Shown one piece after another: positions 46,339 through 54,956 of a DNA stretch of 64,000 nt (the stretch's first letter is position 1; each line of letters opens with the position of its first letter). Source of the stretch: Algoriphagus antarcticus (GTDB lineage Bacteria; Bacteroidota; Bacteroidia; Cytophagales; Cyclobacteriaceae); NCBI RefSeq assembly GCF_002150685.1, contig NZ_MSSW01000046.1:26725-90724 (forward strand), read 5' to 3'. A program made the position numbers and the translations under genes. The notes below the pieces were generated by a model that did not search any database, was not told the origin of the DNA, and worked only from the letters and a program-made list of their open reading frames with translations.

Positions 46339-47640
46339 CTACTTTTTTAGCCCCAGATAATCCACCACAAAGTAGCTCATCACACGCACGCCAAGTGTAA
46401 ATCCACCCTCGTCGATATAGAATCCAGGTGTGTGGTGTGAAGGTGTAGTAAGTGGATCACCGCCTTTTTTCATACCTCCCAGAAAGATAAACACACCGGG
46501 CTTTTCCCGCTGGAAAAAGCTAAAATCTTCCGCCCCAGTCACAGGGTTCAAATAGATTAAATTTTCAGCACCAGCTGCCGCTTCCAAAGTTGGCAGCATT
46601 TCCTTCGTCAGGTCAGGGTCATTGACAGTGGAAGGATATAGTTTCTCGATTTTCAGATCTACTGTAGCCCCAGCGCTTTCGGCTATGTTAGTCACGATCT
46701 GCGTGATTCGCTTATGGACTAGCGTCTGCTGCTCATCGCCAAAAGTCCGTATGGTACCGATCATGTCCACTTCCTCTGGGATAATGTTATGTCGAATTCC
46801 CCCATGAATGGCTCCAATAGTAACAACAGCAGGATTCTGGGTGACATTTACGTTTCTAGAAAGAATGGTTTGCAATCCCATAATGATCTGCGAGCTGGTC
46901 ACGATAGGATCTACACTTGACCAAGGATAAGCACCGTGAGCTTGGACGCCTTTTACTGTGATCTCCAGGTTATCCACAGCTGCCATTATCGGTCCAGATC
47001 TGTAGCCGATTTTCCCAACTTCTGTTTGGGAATTGATATGTAAACCGAAAACAGCATCCACATCGTCCATCACCCCTTCTTTTACCATAAGCTCAGCTCC
47101 GGCTATTTCAGCATCATAGACTCCTTCTTCAGCAGGTTGGAACAGGAACTTCACTGTTCCTTCCAGGTCATCCTTCATGCTGGCCAGGACTTCTGCCACT
47201 CCCATGAGTATGGCTACGTGCGTATCGTGACCACAAGCATGCATCACTCCCGTTTCTTGGCCATTGTAAGTGGCGGTGTTTACAGATTTGAACGGCAAAT
47301 CATTCCTCTCAGTAACGGGAAGTGCGTCCATATCTGCCCGTAGAGCTACAGTTGGGCCAGGCTTTCCGCCTTTCAAAACGCCAACTACTCCTGTCACTGC
47401 TACATTTTCTGTCACTTCTATACCAAGTGACCGAAGGTGCTCTGCTATTTTCTTTGCTGTACGAACTTCCTGATTTCCCAATTCGGGATGCATATGGATA
47501 TCCCGGCGCCACTCAACTACTTTTGATTCGATTGAGTTTGCTTTTGTGTCGATCGCTGACCGAAGATCAGTTTGTGCGAAAAGAGTTCCCGATCCGATCA
47601 TCATCGGTACAAGGAATAGGGGGCGTAAGAATTTTTTCAT
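46339..47640 (-). CDS. Exported M20 peptidase/amidohydrolase
   Basis: 433 residues with a Sec signal (PLFLVPMMIGSGTLFAQ). The M20D motifs are intact: WRRDIHMHPELGNQEVRTA, ALRADMDALPVTE, MHACGHDTHVAILMGVA (metal ligand His-Asp), FLFQPAEEGVYDAE (Glu base) and the dimerisation insertion with GVQAHGAYPW. Family members hydrolyse N-acyl amino acids, hippurate or peptides; a periplasmic carboxypeptidase/deacylase is likely. A single gene. Confidence 0.9.
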   Translation of the reverse strand: MKKFLRPLFLVPMMIGSGTLFAQTDLRSAIDTKANSIESKVVEWRRDIHMHPELGNQEVRTAKKIAEHLRSLGIEVTENVAVTGVVGVLKGGKPGPTVALRADMDALPVTERNDLPFKSVNTATYNGQETGVMHACGHDTHVAILMGVAEVLASMKDDLEGTVKFLFQPAEEGVYDAEIAGAELMVKEGVMDDVDAVFGLHINSQTEVGKIGYRSGPIMAAVDNLEITVKGVQAHGAYPWSSVDPIVTSSQIIMGLQTILSRNVNVTQNPAVVTIGAIHGGIRHNIIPEEVDMIGTIRTFGDEQQTLVHKRITQIVTNIAESAGATVDLKIEKLYPSTVNDPDLTKEMLPTLEAAAGAENLIYLNPVTGAEDFSFFQREKPGVFIFLGGMKKGGDPLTTPSHHTPGFYIDEGGFTLGVRVMSYFVVDYLGLKK

Positions 47641-47787
47641 GGTTGGTGATTTGATTTGCTATAATCCAAATTTAGAAAAATTGGCTAATGCTCAAGCTTT
47701 TTGGAGTATTAAGCCTGTAAACTCTTTTTGAAAAGAACTATTTGCCCTGAAATGACTTTGTACTATAAATCATTTGAACAAGAATCT

Positions 47788-48486
47788 ATGCAACTCAATA
47801 ATCAGATAGCTGTAGTCACCGGCGTCAGTAAAGGAATCGGACTGGAAGTAGTCAAATTGTTAATTGAAAAAGGAACGGTCGTGGCGGGCTGGGGAAGAAA
47901 TGCTCCGGATTATCAGCATGAAAATTTTTATTTTTTCACCTGTGATGTTTCTAAGGAAGATTCAGTGGAAAAAGCCTTCCGGGAAACGACAGGCAAACTG
48001 GGCACAGATATCAGAATTCTTGTCAACAATGCTGGATTTGGGGTAGCTGGAGATACGGAAACTTTTTCCACAGAAGACTGGAAAGCCATGTTTGATACCA
48101 ATGTCCATGGGATTTTCTACACGGTAAAACGATTGATTCCTGGAATGAAAGCAGCTGATGAAGGACATATACTGAATGTAGCATCCATTGCAGGGTTAAA
48201 CGGAGTAAACAAATTTGCTGGATACGTCGGGACGAAGCATGCTGTTCGTGGGATTTCTCATTCCCTTTATATGGAACTTAGGGATTTTGGAATCAAGGTT
48301 TCCACTATTTTCCCCGGTTCTATTCAAACCAATTTCTTCGATGATATCGAAGGTGCCAGTGCCAATGAAAATATGATGAGACCGATCGATGTAGCAACTA
48401 CAATGGTGCAAACATTAGAAACCCACCCAAATTACTTCGTGGCAGATGTGGAATGCAGACCTTTGAGACCGAAAGGAAAGAAATAG
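47788..48486 (+). CDS. Short-chain dehydrogenase/reductase
   Basis: 232 residues from the ATG at 47788. The cofactor loop TGVSKGIGLEV (residues 10-20), VNNAGFGVAG (Asn), IASIAGLNG with Ser, and YVGTKHAVRG (catalytic Tyr-x3-Lys) are classic. The nucleotide region GWGRNAPDY suggests NADP use. Fits the FabG/YdfG group; the substrate is unknown. Upstream in-frame codons (to 47728) are not conserved. Confidence 0.88.
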   Translation: MQLNNQIAVVTGVSKGIGLEVVKLLIEKGTVVAGWGRNAPDYQHENFYFFTCDVSKEDSVEKAFRETTGKLGTDIRILVNNAGFGVAGDTETFSTEDWKAMFDTNVHGIFYTVKRLIPGMKAADEGHILNVASIAGLNGVNKFAGYVGTKHAVRGISHSLYMELRDFGIKVSTIFPGSIQTNFFDDIEGASANENMMRPIDVATTMVQTLETHPNYFVADVECRPLRPKGKK

Positions 48487-48520
48487 GGAGATATTATTTT
48501 GTATTAAATACAACTCCAGG

Positions 48521-48554
48521 CACCTATGAGCAACAGTTAAGATTCTCATAGGTG
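48521..48554 (+). terminator. Perfect 10-bp hairpin after SDR gene
   Basis: CACCTATGAG and CTCATAGGTG with a 14-nt loop lie 33 nt after the SDR stop. No T-run follows directly, so it may be a 3'-end stabilising hairpin rather than an intrinsic terminator. Confidence 0.5.
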
Positions 48555-48674
48555 CTGTTATTATAATTAGGCTTCCCAATTTCCCAAAACAGATAATCAC
48601 CTCTTAGCATGTTTTGAGGTTGCTTTGGGTGAGATAAGTGTTTATTTTGCACGAGAATTTACCAGATCCAAGCT

Positions 48675-49259
48675 ATGAAAAAAACAAATTTAATTATTCT
48701 CTTTACCGTTCTAATCGGTGGTGCGGCTTATCTGGGCTATTTATCAAAATTAGGGGATACGGTCGAAGCAGCACCTCCTTCTCCAACTTCTAGTACTGCT
48801 CCTGCTTCTAGTTCTACTCCTGCTTCTACTCCTGCTTCTACTGTAGCGAGTAATTTGCCTGATTTTACGTTGGACGACATTAATGGAGATGCAAAGTCTA
48901 TCCACGAGCTGGCAGGCAACAAGCCAACCGTCTTCATTTACTTTAATTCCACCTGTCATCTATGTCAGGATGAACTCGCTTCTATTTCAAAACGAATCGA
49001 TGAGTTTAAGGATTACAATGTGATTTTGACGACTGTCGAGCCAATAGAAGAGATGTTAGGCTTAGTAGTGAGATTGGGAATTAGGGATAAAGATTTTGTC
49101 CATTTTTTACTTGATGCTAAAATGGAAGTCGCCACATTTTATCAAATCAGAAGTGTTCCTTCTATATTCCTATATGATGCGAAAAAGCAATTAGTGGGAG
49201 ATTATGCCGGGATTACAGAGGTTGATCTTTTGCTGGAGAAATTGTCTCAAGGAAATTAG
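48675..49259 (+). CDS. Membrane-tethered thioredoxin-like protein
   Basis: 194 residues: an N-terminal membrane anchor (LIILFTVLIGGAAYLGYL), a Pro/Ser/Thr/Ala-rich linker (residues 34-60) encoded by a short tandem repeat, and a thioredoxin-fold domain with the redox pair Cys94-x-x-Cys97 (STCHLC) and the cis-Pro in RSVPSIFLYDAKKQ. It probably reduces or oxidises periplasmic disulfides, in the TlpA/ResA manner. The linker would let the domain reach away from the membrane. Confidence 0.85.
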   Translation: MKKTNLIILFTVLIGGAAYLGYLSKLGDTVEAAPPSPTSSTAPASSSTPASTPASTVASNLPDFTLDDINGDAKSIHELAGNKPTVFIYFNSTCHLCQDELASISKRIDEFKDYNVILTTVEPIEEMLGLVVRLGIRDKDFVHFLLDAKMEVATFYQIRSVPSIFLYDAKKQLVGDYAGITEVDLLLEKLSQGN

Positions 49260-49487
49260 GTTTTGAAATAGTCTATGGAATGCATTTTACTAAGTAAGTA
49301 ACTGTAGATAAGATGTTTATAGAAGCTTGTATTCCAAATACATGATATCATGAATTTGGAATATGAGCTTCATTATTTTTAGGTGGGCCTGAAAGCAGAA
49401 ACGACCATTTAGATAATGACTTCCAAATGCTTCTCAACTAAGGGAAGCTACATTTTTTCCTTACTTTTGACTGACTAAAAAAGCTAC

Positions 49488-50396
49488 ATGTCACTAGAAG
49501 TCTCCCAACTCACCAAACTATACGGAACCCAAAAAGCACTTGATGATGTGTCTTTTTCGGCAACGCCGGGAAGGATTCTTGGTTTTTTGGGGCCAAATGG
49601 AGCGGGGAAATCAACTGCGATGAAGATCATTACCGGGTTTTTGTCTGCTGATTCGGGCGATGTGAAAGTGATGGGAAAGGATGCCATCAATTCACCTAAT
49701 AAAGTGAGTCCTCTAATCGGCTACTTGCCAGAGCACAACCCACTTTACGTCGATATGTACGTTCGGGAATTTCTGGAATTTTCAGGCGGGTTATATGGCC
49801 TTTCTGAAAATAACCTAAAATCAAGAACCAACGAAATGCTTCATCGCACTGGTCTTGAACCGGAGCAGCACAAGAAAATCGGGCAACTTTCCAAAGGCTA
49901 TCGCCAACGCGTAGGTTTGGCACGGGCATTAATTCATGATCCCCAAGTGATTATTTTGGATGAACCGACAACTGGTCTCGATCCAAATCAACTAGTGGAA
50001 ATAAGAAATCTGATTCAAGAAGTGGCTAAGGATAAAACGCTTATCCTTTCCACTCACATCATGCAGGAAGTAGAGGCTATTTGCCATGATGTGGTCATTA
50101 TCAATAAGGGCAAAATACTAGCTGCGGACTCGCTCGCCAATTTGAAATCCAACTCTGACGAAACGATTTTAATTCTGGAAACTGAAGAAGGTCTGGAGCT
50201 TGAATGGTTCGAAAATGTAGGGAAACTAAATTTTGGCACAAAAGGAAGAATGGAATTGCTTATTTCCACTTCAGATCCAGCTTTCGCTAGAAAAGCTATA
50301 ATGCAGATTCTCCATGAGCGTTCATTAAATCTTGTCAGCCTCAATCAAAGTAAAAAAAATCTGGAATTAATTTTCCGAGAAATCACTAACGCCTAA
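49488..50396 (+). CDS. gldA: Gliding-motility ABC transporter ATPase GldA
   Basis: 302 residues, an ABC ATPase with Walker A GPNGAGKST (from residue 35), Q-loop YLPEHNPLY, signature LSKGYRQR, Walker B VIILDEPTTGLD and H-loop THIMQE, followed by a C-terminal 80-residue extension. The order with gldF and gldG downstream identifies it as GldA. In flavobacteria gldA lies apart from gldFG; here they form one unit split by two leader repeats. Confidence 0.92.
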   Translation: MSLEVSQLTKLYGTQKALDDVSFSATPGRILGFLGPNGAGKSTAMKIITGFLSADSGDVKVMGKDAINSPNKVSPLIGYLPEHNPLYVDMYVREFLEFSGGLYGLSENNLKSRTNEMLHRTGLEPEQHKKIGQLSKGYRQRVGLARALIHDPQVIILDEPTTGLDPNQLVEIRNLIQEVAKDKTLILSTHIMQEVEAICHDVVIINKGKILAADSLANLKSNSDETILILETEEGLELEWFENVGKLNFGTKGRMELLISTSDPAFARKAIMQILHERSLNLVSLNQSKKNLELIFREITNA

Positions 50397-50398
50397 GT

Positions 50399-50516
50399 AT
50401 GAAATCGAGCATTTCGAAAGCGACACATAGAGAGATAATCATTCTACATGCGAGATTCCATCCCGTTTCCTTCGTCGAGGGACAGGTGGTGGCCGTAAAA
50501 AATCAATTGTAAACAC
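50399..50516 (+). repeat. Leader repeat copy 5 (gldA-gldF gap, first of tandem pair)
   Basis: Starts 2 nt after the gldA stop with ATGAAATCGAGCATTTCGAA, then GATAATCATT, ATGCGAGATTCCATC, a CCCGTTTCC/GAGGGA hairpin, and ...AAACAC just before the ATG of copy 6. It encodes MKSSISKATHREIII... (37 residues) ending in TAA a few bases before copy 6. Confidence 0.85.
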
Positions 50517-50632
50517 ATGAAATCGAGCATGACGCAAGCGATATACAAAGCGATGATTATAAATACTGCGAGATTCTCCCGAATCAAGTTCGGGACAGGC
50601 TATCTGACCATTGACAAACAAAAAACAGACAG
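50517..50632 (+). repeat. Leader repeat copy 6 (gldA-gldF gap, second of tandem pair)
   Basis: ATGAAATCGAGCATGACGCA, then GATTATAAAT, CTGCGAGATTC, the hairpin TCCCGAATCAAGTTCGGGA and CTGACCATTGACAAACAAAA, ending at the gldF ATG. Its ORF MKSSMTQAIYKAMII... has 38 codons and its TGA overlaps the gldF ATG (ATGA). Closest to copy 7. Confidence 0.87.
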
Positions 50633-51352
50633 ATGAAAAGCCTTTTTCTGAAAGAAATCAATGCGTTTTTCGGAAGCCTTTTGGGCTACCTGGTTATAGC
50701 ATTGTTTCTGGTGGCGATTGGTCTGATCGTTTGGGTTTTTCCAGAAAGCAGCGTACTCGAATATGGCTTTGCAGATCTGGAAGCATTGTTTACCTACACG
50801 CCTTACATATTTACATTTCTTGTTCCTGCTCTCTCCATGCGAGCGATTGCAGACGAGAGGAAAACAGGGACATGGGAGCTTCTAAGAACTTCGCCACTCT
50901 CTTTGGTACAGATTATTCTGGCCAAATACTTTGCATTGCTTTGTCTGGTTCTAGTGGCGCTTTTACCAACACTACTTTATTTCTACAGTATTATTCAGCT
51001 CGGAGATCCGGTTGGAAACTTAGATCAGGCGGGCTTTTTTGGTTCTTGGATTGGTTTGATTATGATAGGAGCGGTATTCGCAGCCGTGGGTTTGTTCGCA
51101 AGTTCTCTGACTTCCCAGCAAGTAGTTGCTTTTGTATTGGGCGTATTTTTATGCTTTGTTCTGTATTTCGGATTCTCAGCTTTGGCAGATATGCAGTTGG
51201 GAACTATTTCTTATTGGGCAGCCGATCTGAGCTTGAGTTTTCATTACATCAATCTGAGTAGGGGAGTCATAGACTCCGCTGATTTATTCTTTTTATTCGG
51301 CATGATTTGGCTGTTTTTGGGTGGGGCAGTTATCGTTTTGAGAAATAAATGA
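50633..51352 (+). CDS. gldF: Gliding-motility ABC transporter permease GldF
   Basis: 239 residues with six hydrophobic helices; N-terminal KEINAFFGSLLGYLVIALFL and the SMRAIADERKTGTWELLRTSP loop after helix 2 are typical of the ABC-2 permease GldF. Its TGA overlaps the ATG of gldG. The ATG overlaps the end of the ORF in repeat copy 6. Confidence 0.93.
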   Translation: MKSLFLKEINAFFGSLLGYLVIALFLVAIGLIVWVFPESSVLEYGFADLEALFTYTPYIFTFLVPALSMRAIADERKTGTWELLRTSPLSLVQIILAKYFALLCLVLVALLPTLLYFYSIIQLGDPVGNLDQAGFFGSWIGLIMIGAVFAAVGLFASSLTSQQVVAFVLGVFLCFVLYFGFSALADMQLGTISYWAADLSLSFHYINLSRGVIDSADLFFLFGMIWLFLGGAVIVLRNK

Positions 51353-53037
51353 AAAAGACCGCTGCACATATCGCCAAGCCTTGGTTTTTCTTTTTTGGAG
51401 GTATTCTAGTTTTTGTATTGTTAGCTCAATTCTTAAATTTTAGAATTGACCTCACGGAAGAGAAACGCTATTCCTTACATCCTGCGACAGAAGAAGTTCT
51501 CTCCTTAATTACTGAGCCACTTCATGTGGAGATTCTTTTGGTAGGTGAAAATCTTCCAGGTGGAATGCGGCGTCTGCAAAAATCCATAGAAGCGACTGTC
51601 CGCACGTTCAATGCATACAGTCCTGAAAAGATTACCTATTCTTATTTTGATCCGTTGAGTTTACCACAAAGCGAGCGTGGTGATTTTATTTTGTCTTTGA
51701 CGGACTATGGCATCAATCCGACCAACTTATCCGTGCTGAGAAATTCTGGTCAGCAAGAGCAGCTGATTTTCCCTGGGATTTTGGTTAGTAATGCCGAATT
51801 TGAGACCGGTGCATTAGTACTGAGCGGTGATAGGGGAATGGGGCAGGATCAAATCCTCAACCAGTCAATCGAAAACCTGGAGTTCGAGCTGAGTAATGCT
51901 ATTCGTAAGCTGATTTCTCCAGAATCATCGTCCATAGCGATGATCATGGGACATGGGGAAATGAGTGCAGACGAAGGCTATGGAATGGTGGAAGCTTTGG
52001 ATGGGGATTTTGAATTATTCAAGGTGCCGCTAGAGCAAGCTAAAACCCCGGCAGATTTAGCTGGTTTTAAGATGGTTTTTATTCAGGGTCCAAAAGAGAA
52101 TTATACAGAGCGAGAGGTTTATCTGCTCGATCAATATGTCATGGGTGGAGGAAATCTAGTGATATTACTAGATGGTGTTGCGGTAGAAATTGAAAATGCC
52201 GGTGGTGAAGGAACACTTGCAATGCCGGTTGATTTGGGTTTGGATAAGTTGCTTTTCCGCTATGGAGTCCGGGTGAATAAGGACTTGGTTCAGGATTTGA
52301 ATTTTGGCTACATTCCTGTGATGGGCGGGAATTTTGGAGATCAGCAGCAAATGGTTCCACTGCCCTGGCCTTTCTATATCCTAGCTGGACGAATGCAGGA
52401 ACATCCGATCACAAAGGGTTTGGATGTGGTCGAATTTCGTTTTGCGAGTAGTCTGGATACAGTAAAGGCCGATGGAGTTACTAAGACTCCTTTGATCTTC
52501 AGCTCTGATTTGACGAGGGTTCTGCCAGCTCCCACTCGTGTAGCGTTTGCAGATATGGAGCAGGAACCCATCGTGAAACAGTTTGGAATGAAAAATCTGC
52601 CTTTGGCGTACTTGCTGGAAGGGGAATTTACATCCTTGTATAAAAACCGATTTCTACCAGATGGTTTTGCGAAAGCGGATTTTAAAGAAAGTGGAAATGG
52701 TAAAGTGGTGGTGATCGGAGACGGAGATGTTTTTCAAGCTCAAACCAACCTAAAAGACGGCACTCCGCTCGCTCTGGGAGAAGATCCATTTAGCCAAACT
52801 ACCTATGCGAATAAGCTTTTCCTGAAAAATCTAGTCCAGTATCTTGCCGATCCTGATGGAATCATTGCTTCTCGTACCCGCACTTTCCAGATTCGTCCAT
52901 TGAATAAGATGAAGATTGCGCAGCAAAAAACCTTTTGGCAAGGATTGAATGTGCTGGTTCCTGTAATTGTGTTGTTGATTTTGGGTGGTATAGTCTGGTG
53001 GATTCGGAAGAATAAATACAGTAGGAAAATAAACTAG
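51349..53037 (+). CDS. gldG: Gliding-motility ABC transporter substrate-binding GldG
   Basis: 562 residues: an N-terminal membrane helix (PWFFFFGGILVFVLLAQFL), the GldG (DUF4350/ABC-type) periplasmic region with RIDLTEEKRYSLHPAT, IMGHGEMS and GGGNLVILLDGVAVE segments, and a C-terminal helix ending in the membrane. Together with GldA and GldF it forms an ABC transporter required for gliding in some Bacteroidota. The gap to dnaN is 120 nt. Confidence 0.93.
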   Translation: MKKTAAHIAKPWFFFFGGILVFVLLAQFLNFRIDLTEEKRYSLHPATEEVLSLITEPLHVEILLVGENLPGGMRRLQKSIEATVRTFNAYSPEKITYSYFDPLSLPQSERGDFILSLTDYGINPTNLSVLRNSGQQEQLIFPGILVSNAEFETGALVLSGDRGMGQDQILNQSIENLEFELSNAIRKLISPESSSIAMIMGHGEMSADEGYGMVEALDGDFELFKVPLEQAKTPADLAGFKMVFIQGPKENYTEREVYLLDQYVMGGGNLVILLDGVAVEIENAGGEGTLAMPVDLGLDKLLFRYGVRVNKDLVQDLNFGYIPVMGGNFGDQQQMVPLPWPFYILAGRMQEHPITKGLDVVEFRFASSLDTVKADGVTKTPLIFSSDLTRVLPAPTRVAFADMEQEPIVKQFGMKNLPLAYLLEGEFTSLYKNRFLPDGFAKADFKESGNGKVVVIGDGDVFQAQTNLKDGTPLALGEDPFSQTTYANKLFLKNLVQYLADPDGIIASRTRTFQIRPLNKMKIAQQKTFWQGLNVLVPVIVLLILGGIVWWIRKNKYSRKIN

Positions 53038-53086
53038 CCCATATAATAGCATCTATTTCAATAATTTTCCAGAGAATCATTTATAC

Positions 53087-53124
53087 GGGGGGTCGAATTA
53101 GAATTTATTTATAAATTTACCCCC
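53087..53124 (+). promoter_or_regulatory. Hairpin in dnaN leader
   Basis: GGGGGT (53088-53093) pairs with ACCCCC (53119-53124), enclosing AATTTAT-TT-ATAAATT, itself a hairpin. It sits 34 nt before dnaN. It may shape the dnaN leader or end transcripts from gldG; no T-run supports termination strongly. Confidence 0.45.
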
Positions 53125-53157
53125 ATTCAAAAGTAAAAATAAATTAAGCCCTACGAT

Positions 53158-54282
53158 ATGAAATTTATTGTTTCCTCTTCTGCCTTATTAAAGCAGCTTT
53201 CGGCAATCAACGGTGTGGTGACAACCAATCCCGTAGTGCCAATTTTGGAAAATTTTCTTTTTGAGATCAAAGAGAGTCTTTTGACCATTACTGCATCTGA
53301 TTTGCAGACTTCGATGATCACAGAAATCAACGTGGAGGCCAAAGAAGATGGAAATATCGCTGTGCCTGCAAAGATTTTGATTGAGACATTGAAGAATCTT
53401 CCTGAGCAGCCGGTGACTTTCAGCATCGATCACGATACGTATGCGGTAGAAATCAGCTCTGATAATGGTCGCTATAGACTTGCCGGTGAGAATGCTACTG
53501 ACTTTCCTAAAATCCCTACTGTAAGCAATGCGACTTCTGTGGATATGTCCACTGAGGTTCTTGCTTCAGCTGTTTCCAATACCATCTTCGCAACTAGCTC
53601 TGACGAACTTCGTCCGGCAATGACAGGTGTTTACATCAATTTAAGCCCTACCAATACTACTTTCGTCGCAACTGACGGTCATAGATTGGTTAGGTATAGA
53701 AGAGTTGATATCGCATCTCAGGAGTCTGCGACTTTGATCATCCCTCGTAAGGCGCTGAATTTATTGAAGTCAACTTTGCCTTCGGAAAACCTTCCTGTGA
53801 CTGTAGAATTCAATCAGTCGAATGCATATTTCAATTTCAATAACATCAAGATGATTTGTCGTTTGATCGACGAACGATTCCCTGATTACGAAAATGTGAT
53901 TCCAGCGGAAAACCCAAATGTGATGACTATTGATCGTCTGGAACTGTTGAGTTCATTGCGAAGAATCGCGATCTATGCCAATAAAACTACACATCAGGTG
54001 AGATTGAAATTGACTGGTAGTGAATTGATGATTTCTGCAGAAGATCTTGATTTCTCCAATGAAGCGAATGAGCGACTTTCTTGTGAGCACGATGGAGAAG
54101 ATATCGAAATCGGATTCAACGCCAAATTCTTGGTGGAAATGTTGAATAATCTTTCTTGCAAGCAAGTAAGCTTGAAGTTCTCTGCTCCTAATCGTGCAGG
54201 TTTGATCCTTCCAGCTGAGCAAGATGAAAATGAAGACATCCTGATGCTGGTAATGCCAGTGATGTTGAATAATTATGTATAA
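53158..54282 (+). CDS. dnaN: DNA polymerase III sliding clamp (beta subunit)
   Basis: 374 residues, three-domain clamp. KFIVSSSALLKQLSAINGVV, TNPVVPILENFLFEI at domain I, TGVYINL...VATDGHRLVRYRR in domain II, and ERFPDYENVIP and AEQDENEDILMLVMPVMLNNYV at the C-terminus. It follows gldG and precedes a terminator. Genes for dnaN and gldG are neighbours in several Bacteroidota. Confidence 0.97.
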   Translation: MKFIVSSSALLKQLSAINGVVTTNPVVPILENFLFEIKESLLTITASDLQTSMITEINVEAKEDGNIAVPAKILIETLKNLPEQPVTFSIDHDTYAVEISSDNGRYRLAGENATDFPKIPTVSNATSVDMSTEVLASAVSNTIFATSSDELRPAMTGVYINLSPTNTTFVATDGHRLVRYRRVDIASQESATLIIPRKALNLLKSTLPSENLPVTVEFNQSNAYFNFNNIKMICRLIDERFPDYENVIPAENPNVMTIDRLELLSSLRRIAIYANKTTHQVRLKLTGSELMISAEDLDFSNEANERLSCEHDGEDIEIGFNAKFLVEMLNNLSCKQVSLKFSAPNRAGLILPAEQDENEDILMLVMPVMLNNYV

Positions 54283-54303
54283 CAACCACAAACCATAAAA
54301 CTT

Positions 54304-54334
54304 AAAGCTCGGAGAATTCTTCGGGCTTTTTTTG
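54304..54334 (+). terminator. Terminator of dnaN
   Basis: AAAGCTCG and TCGGGCTTT (one G.U) form the stem around GAGAATTCT, followed by TTTTTT, 22 nt after the dnaN stop. Confidence 0.85.
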
Positions 54335-54381
54335 TGACCATTGAGGTTTATGAATCGTCAAAGGTGTTCTGATTTTGTCAC

Positions 54382-54569
54382 TTCTCGCTGCGGCGCAACG
54401 GGGCGGAGAATCTATTTATATAAAAAAACTTTCTGGTTTTAATCAAAGCGGAGCTGTGTGGAAGAACATAATTGAGTTTTTGCCGAACTATGTCCCAAAA
54501 GAATGGTCGCGTTAAAAAACTCAAATTAAGCTCTGCGTTTCTTTTTTTTTCGCCGCGCCGCCGCGAGAA
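54382..54569. repeat. GC-rich inverted repeat pair in AT-rich spacer
   Basis: TTCTCGCTGCGGCGC at 54382-54396 matches the reverse complement of 54555-54569 (TTCTCGCGGCGGCGC) at 14 of 15 positions. The 150-bp inner stretch is AT-rich and shows no gene. The left arm also carries a local hairpin closing with GGCGGAGAA. Origin unknown. Confidence 0.55.
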
Positions 54570-54575
54570 AAATAA

Positions 54576-54806
54576 TCACTTCTTCTTCGCATCACGCAAA
54601 GACTTCAAATACAAACCTTCCACTCGCTCTCTAGCCCAAGGAGTTTTTCGAAGAAATTTCAAACTGGAATTGACCGAAGGGTCATGCGTGAAGCAGCGGA
54701 TGGTAATGCGCTCGCCGAGTTCTTCCCAGCCGTAGCATTCAACGAGATGCTCGACTATATCTGCGAGTTTGATGCCGTGGAGGGGATTGTTAGCTTGAGT
54801 TTCCAA
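54576..54806 (-). CDS. VF530-family (DUF2132) DNA-binding protein
   Basis: 76 residues that match the VF530 family along their length: [52 protein letters not shown]. Structural homologues fold as a small helical domain proposed to bind DNA; function unknown. It is a single gene. Confidence 0.9.
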   Translation of the reverse strand: METQANNPLHGIKLADIVEHLVECYGWEELGERITIRCFTHDPSVNSSLKFLRKTPWARERVEGLYLKSLRDAKKK

Positions 54807-54922
54807 AATGGAATTTAAAATGAGTGAATTTAAAATTAAGAATTGATTTGAACAACTCGGTGATGAAATGTGAAAGTTAGATATAAAGCACTTCGGATAT
54901 TGTTAATCCTAGTGATTCGCTG

Positions 54923-54949
54923 CTTCGGTCATCCATCTTCGGTCTTCCA
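54923..54949 (+). repeat. CTTCGGTC repeat copy c
   Basis: 27 nt with CTTCGGTCATC, CA and TCTTCGGTCTTCCA, ending 8 bp before the stop of the VOC gene. Confidence 0.75.
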
Positions 54950-54956
54950 GGTATTT

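Noticed and set aside
50611..51261. 216-codon frame overlapping gldF in another frame
   Set aside because: Its Cys- and Ser-rich translation is not protein-like, while the gldF frame shows clear ABC-2 permease features.
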